Shown: positions 34,777 to 42,804 of the stretch, one piece after another
Layout: each line of letters opens with the position of its first letter
How positions within the stretch are numbered: position 1 is the stretch's first letter
Assembly: GCA_964511265.1 (NCBI GenBank)
Contig: CAZEES010000001.1
Span: forward strand, 46,744 to 110,743
DNA length: 64,000 nucleotides
Source: Nitrosopelagicus sp964511265
GTDB lineage: Archaea; Thermoproteota; Nitrososphaeria; Nitrososphaerales; Nitrosopumilaceae
Direction: 5' to 3'
Position numbers and translations under genes: made by a program
Notes under the pieces: model-generated
Databases searched by the model: none
Seen by the model: only the letters and a program-made list of their open reading frames with translations
Told to the model about the DNA's origin: nothing

Positions 34777-35448
34777 ATGGTAAACACAAAGACCATTGCA
34801 GTTGGTGTGGCTGCTGTAATTTTGATTGTTGCCGTCACAGTTTATGCTTCATCATACATGTCTGATTTTGATAATGTCCAAAGATCATCACAAGATGAGG
34901 GTCAAACAATAGCGTTAACAAATGTACCTGTGTTAGGTTCTAAAACTGCAGGTATTACAATCGTAGAGATTGGTGATTATCAATGTCCTGCGTGTAAACT
35001 CTGGTTTGATAATACTCGTCAAGATATAATTGAAAATTATATTGACACTGGAAAAGCAAATCTAGTTTTCATTGATATGCCGTTTATAGGAAATGATTCT
35101 GTTTCTGCTGCAGAGGCAACTTATTGTGCACATGATCAAGGAATGTATTGGGAATACCACGTTTCATTATATCAACTTCAACAACATGAGAATGATGGAT
35201 GGGCAAATATTGATAGATTGACTGCAATCGCATTTAATCTTGGACTGGATACTGAAAAATTTAATGATTGCATGAACTCAAAGAAATATTTTTCTCAAGT
35301 TAGTTTTAACAAACAAAAAGCCAGTGTTGATTTTGGAGCAAATAGCACTCCTACATTTGTGATTGTTAATACCTCTGGAACTGCCGAACGTCTTCTTGGT
35401 CCACATCCATATTCTACGTTTGAAAAAATTCTAGATTCAATGCTATAA
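34777..35448 (+). CDS. DsbA-like thiol:disulfide oxidoreductase
   Basis: This 223-residue protein has an N-terminal signal or membrane anchor (about 6-26) and a thioredoxin fold of the DsbA/Thioredoxin_4 type. The catalytic motif is CPAC at C70-C73 (GDYQCPACKLWF). The cis-Pro loop is in STPTFVIVN. It should act outside the cell membrane in disulfide formation or shuffling. The next gene, a membrane protein with CSC, begins 1 base after its stop, suggesting a functional pair. Confidence 0.9.
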   Translation: MVNTKTIAVGVAAVILIVAVTVYASSYMSDFDNVQRSSQDEGQTIALTNVPVLGSKTAGITIVEIGDYQCPACKLWFDNTRQDIIENYIDTGKANLVFIDMPFIGNDSVSAAEATYCAHDQGMYWEYHVSLYQLQQHENDGWANIDRLTAIAFNLGLDTEKFNDCMNSKKYFSQVSFNKQKASVDFGANSTPTFVIVNTSGTAERLLGPHPYSTFEKILDSML

Positions 35449-35449
35449 A

Positions 35450-35926
35450 TTGAACAATACTTTTGAAACTGTCTACTCAAATCCTTCTTACATTCTAATT
35501 GCAATTGGAATATTTTTCCTATTATTTTTTCCACTAATCATAATTTCAGAATTTCTTTTTCTAGAACCATTCATAGTATTCTCAATTTATCCTGAAACAT
35601 CTCTAAGTTTTTCACTCATTGTGATTCTGTCATTTTTCTCAGCATTGGCTGTATCGATGAATATCTATCGTGTAAAACTAATCAAAGAAACTAAAAAAAT
35701 TGGGTCTAGTATTATTGGAACCATTATTGGAGCATCTGCTGGTGCTTGTTCATGTGGTCCAATCGCATTTTCGATCATTACTACTTTTGGGACGGCTGGA
35801 AGTATAGCAAGCTCATTTCTAACAGTATATGAGATTCCCATAAGATTGACATCGATTGCAATTCTTGGAATAGTGATCTTTGTAACTACAAAGTCTCTTT
35901 CGCGTGAATGCAAGGTGAGTCTGTAA
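35450..35926 (+). CDS. Small membrane protein with CSCGP motif, partner of DsbA-like gene
   Basis: This 158-residue protein starts with TTG 1 base after the DsbA-like stop. About four hydrophobic segments are visible (14-36, 40-68, 82-110, 128-147). The third contains GASAGACSCGP, with two Cys separated by one residue. I do not recognise the family. The tight coupling to a periplasmic oxidoreductase suggests it could be the membrane redox partner, in the place VKOR or DsbB usually takes, but it lacks their motifs as far as I can see. Confidence 0.65.
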   Translation: MNNTFETVYSNPSYILIAIGIFFLLFFPLIIISEFLFLEPFIVFSIYPETSLSFSLIVILSFFSALAVSMNIYRVKLIKETKKIGSSIIGTIIGASAGACSCGPIAFSIITTFGTAGSIASSFLTVYEIPIRLTSIAILGIVIFVTTKSLSRECKVSL

Positions 35927-35945
35927 TCTAGTTCAATTTTGTTAA

Positions 35946-35967
35946 TGCAAAAAGCCAATTTTTTGCA
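35946..35967 (+). terminator. Hairpin after the membrane protein gene, possible terminator
   Basis: TGCAAAAA (35946-35953) and TTTTTGCA (35960-35967) form an 8-base perfect inverted repeat with a short loop, 20 bases after the stop at 35926. The second arm provides a T-run. It may end the dsbA transcript. Confidence 0.4.
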
Positions 35968-36005
35968 ACCCACTAAAATTACTTTGAAAATTACAATGTA
36001 CTACC

Positions 36006-36086
36006 ATGTCACGATTCTTCATTCCGACTCGTCCATCAAAGCGAGCATATGATGCTGATGAGCTAGATGAGACAGACGATCAATAA
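36006..36086 (+). CDS. Possible 26-residue protein
   Basis: An ATG at 36006 opens 26 codons: a basic/aromatic start MSRFFIPTRPSKR followed by an acidic end AYDADELDETDDQ, then TAA. The charge split and the lack of rare codons look protein-like, but the frame is very short. It lies in a 260-base gap between the DsbA operon and NreA. No family recognised. Confidence 0.35.
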   Translation: MSRFFIPTRPSKRAYDADELDETDDQ

Positions 36087-36187
36087 TCGAATCTCTCTAT
36101 ATTTTTAAATTCTGAAAAGATCTTTTACCCTCCGTCAGTTTTTAACAAAGATGAATTCTTTATTATTCATAATTCTAAAAAGTAAAC

Positions 36188-37345
36188 ATGTCTAGAAATG
36201 GTTCTGAAATTAGAAAAGGAATCGAACAGAATTGGCATGAATATTTATCAAAATATGCAAATCTTTTTTCATCTGATGAAATTAGTGGTTCAAGCCCTCC
36301 GTCTGTATTTGTAGGATCATATGGCTATCCAAAAGTTGGAATTGGACCAATGCTTCCACCAGTACATGGGGATACAACACTCCTTGATTCTCCTGAAAGA
36401 TGGATTGGGAAAAGTCTTGAAGAAATTGTAAATTATAGATTAAATCTTGTTCGCGGAATTCAAAAAACTGCAATTGATCAAACTGACGGTCGTTTTATTG
36501 AAAGTCTACATGAGTTAGCAATGTCTTCTGGCTCTATTGATTCTGAAATAAAATTCTCAAAAAGCCCTATTCCACATGCTTTTGTAGATGAACAAAACGC
36601 GCCCTTTGGTCCAATTGGTGAAATAAAAACTGCAAAATTTTCTCCAAACTCTGCAATAAAACCTATCGAAAATGCATACTATGACTCTGATCTTCTTGCA
36701 GAAGATGCAGTAATGAGTCTGTACAATTCTGGAATAGAACTATCAAAAATTCAAAAATGTTTCAGCATTGGTATGTTTGGTAAAAACAGAAAACTTGTTC
36801 CAACCAAATGGAGTATTACTGCAACTGATCAAATCATTTCAAATAATCTAATGTCAGAGATACTTGATTTTGAATTAATTGACACTTTCAATGTATTTTC
36901 ATTTGATCACCTTGGAAATTTATTTTCTGTAATTCTCTTTCCTCACAGATGGATTTTTGAAATGCAAGAAGCCTGGCATGATAAAAATTCTATTGGATTT
37001 GGAAGTGATTCTGAGAATTCAAAAGGAATTGATCATCCTCCATCAATTGCAGGTGCGTATTTTGCTGGGAAATTGGCAGTCACTGAATATCTTCAAAAAA
37101 TCAAAAAGCAATGTGGTGTAATGATATTTAGAGAAATCCAGCCTGAATATGCTGTTCCTGTAGGTGTCTGGCAGGTGCGAGAAGGTCTTCGTCAGGCAAT
37201 GAAAAAACCTCCACAAGAAACTCATTCATTAAATGATGCGATAGAACTTGCGACAAAGAAAATGAGTATTAGTAAAAATGAGTGGCTGGCTCATGGCACA
37301 ATGCTCAAACTTTTAAAGCAAAAAACCATGTCTGATTTTTTCTAA
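36188..37345 (+). CDS. nreA: DNA repair protein NreA-like, with PCNA-binding tail
   Basis: This 385-residue protein matches the archaeal Nre family (DUF650 + DUF651): SSPPSVFVGSYGYPKVGIGPM near residue 35, SPIPHAFVDEQNAPFGPIGE in the middle and FREIQPEYAVPVGVWQVRE near 335. The last residues QKTMSDFF (378-385) fit a PIP box (Q-x-x-M-x-x-F-F), which binds the PCNA sliding clamp. NreA helps repair DNA in archaea. The N-terminal Cys zinc motif of some NreA proteins is absent here. Confidence 0.88.
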   Translation: MSRNGSEIRKGIEQNWHEYLSKYANLFSSDEISGSSPPSVFVGSYGYPKVGIGPMLPPVHGDTTLLDSPERWIGKSLEEIVNYRLNLVRGIQKTAIDQTDGRFIESLHELAMSSGSIDSEIKFSKSPIPHAFVDEQNAPFGPIGEIKTAKFSPNSAIKPIENAYYDSDLLAEDAVMSLYNSGIELSKIQKCFSIGMFGKNRKLVPTKWSITATDQIISNNLMSEILDFELIDTFNVFSFDHLGNLFSVILFPHRWIFEMQEAWHDKNSIGFGSDSENSKGIDHPPSIAGAYFAGKLAVTEYLQKIKKQCGVMIFREIQPEYAVPVGVWQVREGLRQAMKKPPQETHSLNDAIELATKKMSISKNEWLAHGTMLKLLKQKTMSDFF

Positions 37346-37384
37346 ATATTTGGATATTTATTGAGAGTGTCCAAAAGACACTCA

Positions 37385-38323
37385 ATGGAAAACAAAAGCG
37401 TAATGATAGCAATTTTACTTGTCTTATCCCCAATCTTCTTCACAATTGCGATGTATCCTGATAGCTTTAGTCTTAGCTGGAATCAGGGCAGAGGTGGATT
37501 TCTGTTTGCTATGGCATTCATTGCAGCTGAATTAATTGGACTGAAATTTGTAATTCCAAAAAAGCGATTTTTCTATTGTATACCGCTAATCGCACTAACA
37601 ATTGCGTATTTCATATCTCTTGAATTTGGCGTCAGGGAATACATTATGAGCTTAGTTGATGTCTTTGGTGTTTTGGAGTATTCATGGGAATGGTTATTTG
37701 ATTTTACAGTTATGGCAATCTTTGTTACTGCATCCCTTGCAATTTTGTTTGGAAAAAAATGGATTAGAATAGGACCTGCAGGTCCTATCTTCCTAGCTGG
37801 AAACGCAATAATTCTGGCATTAGATTCTTTCTTTCCTTATGATACACTTGGACCATTACAATACATAGTACCATATTTTGTCCAAGCAAATGTTTGGGTG
37901 ATCACTGTACTTGATCTTGGTGTTGCAACTGCACGTGACAATCTAATGTTTCTTAATGGTGACTTTGGTCCATTTGCATTACAAGTCTTTTGGCCATCTG
38001 CGGGAGTCCACAGCATTATTATCTATTCTCTTGTAATGATGGCATTTCTCATAAAAATGAGAATCCCAAGAAATAGAAAAATAATATATTTCATTATAGG
38101 AATTCTTGGAACCATATTTGTAAACATGATTCGTATTTTTTCGTTATCTGTTTACGCACTAAAAGTCACTACCGATCCTGAAGCTTGGGAAGAGTTCCAT
38201 TCTGTAGCAGGTGAGATAATGTTCCTTCCATGGCTATTCATCTTCTTATTGGTGGTAACTGCAGTAGAAACAAAGCGACTCAAAAAATTAGAATCTGAAA
38301 AATCATCTAAAAATAATTTGTAA
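37385..38323 (+). CDS. Archaeosortase/exosortase family membrane protein
   Basis: The ATG at 37385 gives 312 residues; a TTG at 37361 would add eight. About eight to nine membrane helices. The family's three catalytic sites are recognisable in order: WPSAGVHSI (S205 where exosortases have Cys), NMIRIF (R250) and EFHSVAG (H272). These enzymes remove C-terminal sorting helices from surface proteins. The Cys-to-Ser change, by motif alignment, makes the mechanism uncertain. It lies between NreA and DNA polymerase IV and overlaps the latter's end by 17 bases. Confidence 0.78.
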   Translation: MENKSVMIAILLVLSPIFFTIAMYPDSFSLSWNQGRGGFLFAMAFIAAELIGLKFVIPKKRFFYCIPLIALTIAYFISLEFGVREYIMSLVDVFGVLEYSWEWLFDFTVMAIFVTASLAILFGKKWIRIGPAGPIFLAGNAIILALDSFFPYDTLGPLQYIVPYFVQANVWVITVLDLGVATARDNLMFLNGDFGPFALQVFWPSAGVHSIIIYSLVMMAFLIKMRIPRNRKIIYFIIGILGTIFVNMIRIFSLSVYALKVTTDPEAWEEFHSVAGEIMFLPWLFIFLLVVTAVETKRLKKLESEKSSKNNL

Positions 38324-39398
38324 TGCTGCTTTGGCCCTCTACGTCAGAAAATTCAGAAATTCTGACTCCAATTCTCCTGACCAGCATTTCTTGTCCCATC
38401 AATGCTTCTTCTAGTAGCTGATTTACAACTTTTTTTAATTCTGTTACATTATTTCCTGGATTTCTTAGCATTTTTGATTTAGTCTTTGTGGATAAATCCT
38501 CGTTTACAAATTGAATTCCAATTGAACGATACATCTTGTTGTTTTCAATTGCAATTTTATTGAGTTGCACACATAACCCTTCTATACTCTCTCGTAGGAA
38601 CTGCAGTTCTTTAGAATTTTCTTTCAAAGTTATAATCTTGCTAAATTGAATTGTAGGCGGTCTTGGTTTTACAACCTCTTCATCAATTCCTCTTGCGGAA
38701 TTGAAAATATACCCTCCAGTTTTCCTTCCAAACATCTTATTCAAATCAAAAATGTCTATCTTTCTCAATTCTTCTATTATATTGACATTCATCTGACCGA
38801 AAACACCTTCTGTCTTTTTACCTATTCCTGGAATCTCTCTTATCTTTAATGGAGCTAAAAACTCTTCGACTTGTTCTGGTTTTACACTTGTTAATCCATC
38901 TGGTTTCTTATAATCTGAAGCAATTTTTGAGAGTAGTTTGTTTGGGGTGATCCCCACAGAACATGTAAGTTTTAGGTTGTTTCTTATCTCATTTTTTAAT
39001 TGCTGTGCAAGATGTTCTGCATTATGAAACTCCTCTTCTGTTTTCTTTGTAACGTCTAGATATGCCTCATCTCTACCAACATACTCAAAAACATCTGCAT
39101 ATTTTTCAATTATTTCCATTGCCTTTGATGATACATCTGAATAATAATCAAAATCCGCTGGCAAAAACACCGCATCTTGTTCTTTTAACTTATTTTTTGC
39201 AAGCATAATTGGTATTCCTGATTTCACGCCAAACTTTCTTGCATTGTAATTTGCAGTAGCTATGGCTCCACTGTCTCCTCCTCTATCCGAAAATATGCAC
39301 ACTGCCACACATTTTCCTTTAATTTTGGGATTCCTAATTTCCTCACATTGTGCATAGAAATAGTCAAAATCAACATGAAAGACAATCCTTTTTTCCAT
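38307..39398 (-). CDS. dinB: DNA polymerase IV (Y family), with PCNA-binding tail
   Basis: This 363-residue lesion-bypass polymerase begins IVFHVDFDYFYAQCEE (catalytic Asp and tyrosine steric gate as in Dpo4). It has RDEAYLDVT with the second catalytic acid pair, GITPNKLLSKIASDYKKPDG, and the helix-hairpin-helix IREIPGIGKKTEG. The C-terminal QSSITNYF (356-363) is a PIP box for PCNA. It is convergent with the archaeosortase gene, overlapping by 17 bases. Confidence 0.95.
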   Translation of the reverse strand: MEKRIVFHVDFDYFYAQCEEIRNPKIKGKCVAVCIFSDRGGDSGAIATANYNARKFGVKSGIPIMLAKNKLKEQDAVFLPADFDYYSDVSSKAMEIIEKYADVFEYVGRDEAYLDVTKKTEEEFHNAEHLAQQLKNEIRNNLKLTCSVGITPNKLLSKIASDYKKPDGLTSVKPEQVEEFLAPLKIREIPGIGKKTEGVFGQMNVNIIEELRKIDIFDLNKMFGRKTGGYIFNSARGIDEEVVKPRPPTIQFSKIITLKENSKELQFLRESIEGLCVQLNKIAIENNKMYRSIGIQFVNEDLSTKTKSKMLRNPGNNVTELKKVVNQLLEEALMGQEMLVRRIGVRISEFSDVEGQSSITNYF

Positions 39399-39470
39399 AT
39401 GATGTTTTAGAATTCAATTCTTATTACAATTACGTAATTTTATATCTGAATCAAAATAATTCATCTAGTA

Positions 39471-39719
39471 ATGGATTCACCAATTGAAGTAAATGATGAT
39501 GGTGTAAAACTAAAACCTGAAATCATGGAAAATGAAAAATTCTATCATTGTATATACAAAGAAAAGGTAATCCTAGTCTTCAAAGATCATCAAGAATTTC
39601 TGAATTGTTATGAAATAGAAGAAAAGGAAATAGTAGATAAAATCAAATCTTCCAAAGATGAAGACATACATTCTATACTTGAATCCTACATAGAAAAAGA
39701 GAAGCTTAAAAAACGATAA
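39471..39719 (+). CDS. Small acidic protein of unknown function
   Basis: This 82-residue protein is Glu/Lys-rich, with EKFYHCIYKEKVILVFKDHQEF in the middle and a helical end. No family recognised. The Alba gene follows 18 bases later on the same strand, so they may be co-transcribed. A TATA-like ATTTTATATC lies about 30 bases upstream. Confidence 0.55.
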   Translation: MDSPIEVNDDGVKLKPEIMENEKFYHCIYKEKVILVFKDHQEFLNCYEIEEKEIVDKIKSSKDEDIHSILESYIEKEKLKKR

Positions 39720-39737
39720 ACTTGCCTTACTGTATTA

Positions 39738-40178
39738 ATGAGTTCAAATTCTGATGCATCTGACATTCTTGATGAGCTAACAGAGGATTCAAAAAAAACA
39801 GAACCTACTCCAGAACCTACTCCAGAACCTACTCCAGAACCTACTCCAGAACCTACTCCAGAACCTGAAATACAAACTCCAAAAAAACCATTTAGTTCTG
39901 AAGAGAAACCTACACGAAAATTAATCTTGGTTGGAGTAAAACCATTGGTCACATATGTAAACTCTACATTAACACAATTATCTACACTGCCTACTGTAAC
40001 AATAAAAGCAAGAGGTCAGCGTATCACTCAGGCTGTAGATGTATCACAATTTATCATGAAACGTATGCATTCTATTGGTTATAGAATATCTGATGTAAGA
40101 ATATCTTCGGATGCATTAGAATCTCGAGATGGTAAAACTCGTAATGTCTCTACAATTGAGATTGATATCTCTAAATAA
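39738..40178 (+). CDS. Alba-family nucleic acid-binding protein with Pro-Glu repeat extension
   Basis: This 146-residue protein has an acidic N-terminal extension with repeats of the tetrapeptide EPTP (about 22-44). An Alba domain follows from about 58 to the end: ILVGVKPLVTYVN, VTIKARGQRITQAVD and RNVSTIEIDISK match the family. Alba coats chromosomal DNA and binds RNA. The extension is not usual for Alba and is encoded by an exact 12-base tandem repeat. Confidence 0.88.
   Translation: MSSNSDASDILDELTEDSKKTEPTPEPTPEPTPEPTPEPTPEPEIQTPKKPFSSEEKPTRKLILVGVKPLVTYVNSTLTQLSTLPTVTIKARGQRITQAVDVSQFIMKRMHSIGYRISDVRISSDALESRDGKTRNVSTIEIDISK
39801..39866 (+). repeat. 12-base tandem repeat inside the Alba gene
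   Basis: GAACCTACTCCA occurs five times without a mismatch (39801-39860), plus a partial copy GAACCT. It encodes Glu-Pro-Thr-Pro each time. Exact identity at the DNA level suggests recent expansion and possible length variation between strains. Confidence 0.95.
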
Positions 40179-40182
40179 TTAG

Positions 40183-40797
40183 TTATAATTTTAATAGAAA
40201 CTCTATTCCAAAATAGATCAAAACTATGCTTAATCCGATAATTATCATCTTAAAATTTCTCTTTGACAGATAATTTTTTGCTTTTGAAGAAAAGGCTGCA
40301 ATTGTAAATAACCATGCATAATCCATCCAGATATGAAATAAAAATAGAATTACAATTCCCATAATTCCAAAATTCTGAATTGATTCTGAAATTAATACTA
40401 GACCAATTGTTAGCCACCAAATAATAAAAAATGGATTTAATGCACTGAGAAGAATCCCTGCTACAAACGGTCCTTGCCCTGATCTTGTTTCTAAATTAAA
40501 TTTCTGTTTTGTAACCGACCTAATTTGTAATATTGCAAATGCAAATAATCCTACTGCACCTAAGATTGTAATCACAGTTCTTATTTCTGGAATGCTTTCA
40601 ATAGAAAAAAATCCTGCACCTAGTAACAATATCAAAGGAAATTCTACGATGGTATGCCCCATAGCCATCTTTATTCCGGAAATTTTTCCTTCACGTAATC
40701 CATACATCACATTTGCAGCAAATAATGGTCCGGGAGACATGACCCCTGACGCAGAAATTACAATAACTAATCCTAAAAAACCAAATAATTCCTGCAT
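40183..40797 (-). CDS. LysE family transporter
   Basis: This 204-residue protein with about six membrane helices has the family start SGVMSPGPLFAANVMYGLREGK and GILLSALNPFFIIWW. LysE/RhtB proteins export amino acids or other small solutes. The substrate cannot be told from sequence. Convergent with the Alba gene, 4 bases apart. Confidence 0.85.
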   Translation of the reverse strand: MQELFGFLGLVIVISASGVMSPGPLFAANVMYGLREGKISGIKMAMGHTIVEFPLILLLGAGFFSIESIPEIRTVITILGAVGLFAFAILQIRSVTKQKFNLETRSGQGPFVAGILLSALNPFFIIWWLTIGLVLISESIQNFGIMGIVILFLFHIWMDYAWLFTIAAFSSKAKNYLSKRNFKMIIIGLSIVLIYFGIEFLLKL

Positions 40798-40821
40798 ATT
40801 GAATTGAATGTAATGTAGATA

Positions 40822-41532
40822 TTAACGGTAGATGTGGTCGCCCAAATCTTTTGTATCCTGTGTTGCTCGTTGTAATTGCTCTTCGATAATCTTTGATTCA
40901 TTCTCAAGTTTTGTTAAATTACAAGACACTCCTGGAATGATCTTAGAAAATGTTTCACACAAATTGGTTGTAGCTTTAAAATCTGGAATTTCTTTGTTTG
41001 AGCTTACCAATAACACAATTACATCTTGACCTCTTGTTGCACCCTCATTCAATAATACTCCTGATATACCTGGAATTGTTGCATGATCCACCATCGAGAT
41101 TCCATTCTCAACAAGTTTTCCTCTAGCATTGCCTGTTGACGCAACTCCAAATACCTCTAATTCACTTGAACCCTTCACCGTGATGCTACTAACAATTGTT
41201 GAACATTTTTTTTCTTTTGCCCAATCCAACATCATTCTTGCAGCAGTTCTATGCATCGTTACATCGAGAGTCAGATACGACGAAAATATTCCAACCTTTA
41301 GATCTCTATTCACAAATATTCTTGTGGCATAATTTGGCATTCCATCTTTTATGATACTAATTGGTGGAAATTTATCAGAATCAATAGTTGCACCTAATTC
41401 AAAATTTGATGTATTTATCAAAGATTCTGTAGCTATTGCACTTGTAATTCCTGTTGAAGGAAATCCATTAACAATTATACCTCCTTCCAAATCTGCTGGA
41501 ACGATCTCATTAATTGTTATGTCTCCACCCAT
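40822..41532 (-). CDS. PAC2 family proteasome assembly chaperone-like protein
   Basis: This 236-residue protein matches the archaeal PAC2 (DUF75) family: GGIIVNGFPSTGITSAIATE, VNRDLKVGIFSSYLTLD, and GISGVLLNEGATRGQDVIVL. The C-terminal end HIYR fits the HbYX rule (Ile-Tyr-any), which in archaeal PbaA binds the 20S proteasome. A coiled-coil region precedes it. It likely assists or regulates the proteasome. The gene lies 24 bases after the LysE gene's start, same strand. Confidence 0.85.
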   Translation of the reverse strand: MGGDITINEIVPADLEGGIIVNGFPSTGITSAIATESLINTSNFELGATIDSDKFPPISIIKDGMPNYATRIFVNRDLKVGIFSSYLTLDVTMHRTAARMMLDWAKEKKCSTIVSSITVKGSSELEVFGVASTGNARGKLVENGISMVDHATIPGISGVLLNEGATRGQDVIVLLVSSNKEIPDFKATTNLCETFSKIIPGVSCNLTKLENESKIIEEQLQRATQDTKDLGDHIYR

Positions 41533-41612
41533 ACCCTCACCAATACATCATAAGTAAAATAATTTGTCCTTCTAGGAAAACTTTAAACTGTTAGTAATTT
41601 ACAATTTGACGA

Positions 41613-42707
41613 ATGCCTGAAAAAATCAAAGTTGCATTAGTTGGTCTTGGAAACTGTTTTTCTGGGCTTATCCAAGGAATTGAATACTATTCAAAAAATC
41701 CTTCTCAAAAGGTCACTGGGATAATTCATGAAAACTTACGTGATTATACTATTCATGATATTGATTTTGTTGCAGGATTTGATGTTGGTGCAAATAAAAT
41801 TGGAAAACCAATCAATGAAGCCATTTACGAGTCACCAAATATGGTGGATTGGATTGACAAAAATGACATGCCTAAAGCAAATGGTAGTGTCTATGAGAGT
41901 CCTGCATTAGACGGCGTTGGAATCTGGGTTGAAAACAAAGTCAAGCCAATTGAAAGTGGAAAATCTGAATCTGAATTACGTGAAGAAATTATCAAGGTCT
42001 TAGAGGAAACTGGTACTGAGATAATTGTATCATATCTGCCTGTTGGCTCTGAAAAAGCTACACAATTTTGGGCACAGATCTGCCTTGATACTAATACGGC
42101 ATTTGTAAACTGCATGCCTGCATTCATTGCATCTGATAAAGAGTGGGCACAGAAATTCACAGATAAAAATATCCCAATAATTGGTGATGACATCAAAGGA
42201 CAAGTGGGTGCAACTATTGTTCATCGCACACTGGCTAGATTATGTGATGAACGAGGAACAAAAATTGAAAAAACATATCAGATTAACGTAGGTGGAAACA
42301 CTGATTTCCTAAATATGAAAGAACAAGAACGTCTTGTTAGTAAAAGAATTTCAAAAACTGAGAGTGTTCAAAGTCAACTAACTGATAGACTGGATGATGA
42401 TGACATTTACGTTGGCCCATCCGACTTTATTCCATTCTTGGGCAATACCAAATTGATGTTCATGAGAATTGAAGGTAGACAGTGGGCAAACATTCCATAT
42501 AACATGGAAGTACGCCTAGAAGTGGATGACAAGGCAAACTCTGCAGGAATTGTAATTGATGCTATAAGACTTGCAAAAATTGCTCTTGATCGTGGCATGG
42601 GAGGTCCAGTCATTCCAGCATCTGCTTATCTAATGAAGCATCCAATACAACAAATGACTGATCCTGTTGCAAAAAGTGAAATTGAATCGTTCGTTAAGGG
42701 CGAATAA
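41613..42707 (+). CDS. ino1: Myo-inositol-1-phosphate synthase
   Basis: This 364-residue enzyme starts IKVALVGLGNCFSGLIQGIEYY (NAD-binding) and has the signature GDDIKGQVGATIVHR, the lysine-rich active-site region of the family, and GPSDFIPFLGN. It turns glucose 6-phosphate into inositol 1-phosphate, used in archaeal phosphatidylinositol-type lipids. Length is normal for the archaeal form. It stands alone on its strand before smc. Confidence 0.93.
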   Translation: MPEKIKVALVGLGNCFSGLIQGIEYYSKNPSQKVTGIIHENLRDYTIHDIDFVAGFDVGANKIGKPINEAIYESPNMVDWIDKNDMPKANGSVYESPALDGVGIWVENKVKPIESGKSESELREEIIKVLEETGTEIIVSYLPVGSEKATQFWAQICLDTNTAFVNCMPAFIASDKEWAQKFTDKNIPIIGDDIKGQVGATIVHRTLARLCDERGTKIEKTYQINVGGNTDFLNMKEQERLVSKRISKTESVQSQLTDRLDDDDIYVGPSDFIPFLGNTKLMFMRIEGRQWANIPYNMEVRLEVDDKANSAGIVIDAIRLAKIALDRGMGGPVIPASAYLMKHPIQQMTDPVAKSEIESFVKGE

Positions 42708-42804
42708 ATTACTACAATCTTCTTCGTAGCATTACAAAGTTTGTTACCAAAGTCAAAATTACTTGTTCACATTAATTATGCAACTCAAATAGACACAATC
42801 TGTA

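Noticed and set aside
36045..36086. Box C-like TGATGA suggesting a second C/D sRNA
   Set aside because: No CTGA box D follows at 12 bases and no C'/D' pair is present. It reads as Asp/Glu codons of a short frame.
39801..39866. Short tandem repeat as a CRISPR-like array
   Set aside because: Repeats are 12 bases with no spacers and encode a Glu-Pro-Thr-Pro arm in frame.
39686..39952. Minus-strand frame with a Gly-Ser-Gly-Val repeat
   Set aside because: It is the antisense shadow of the 12-base repeat in the Alba gene.
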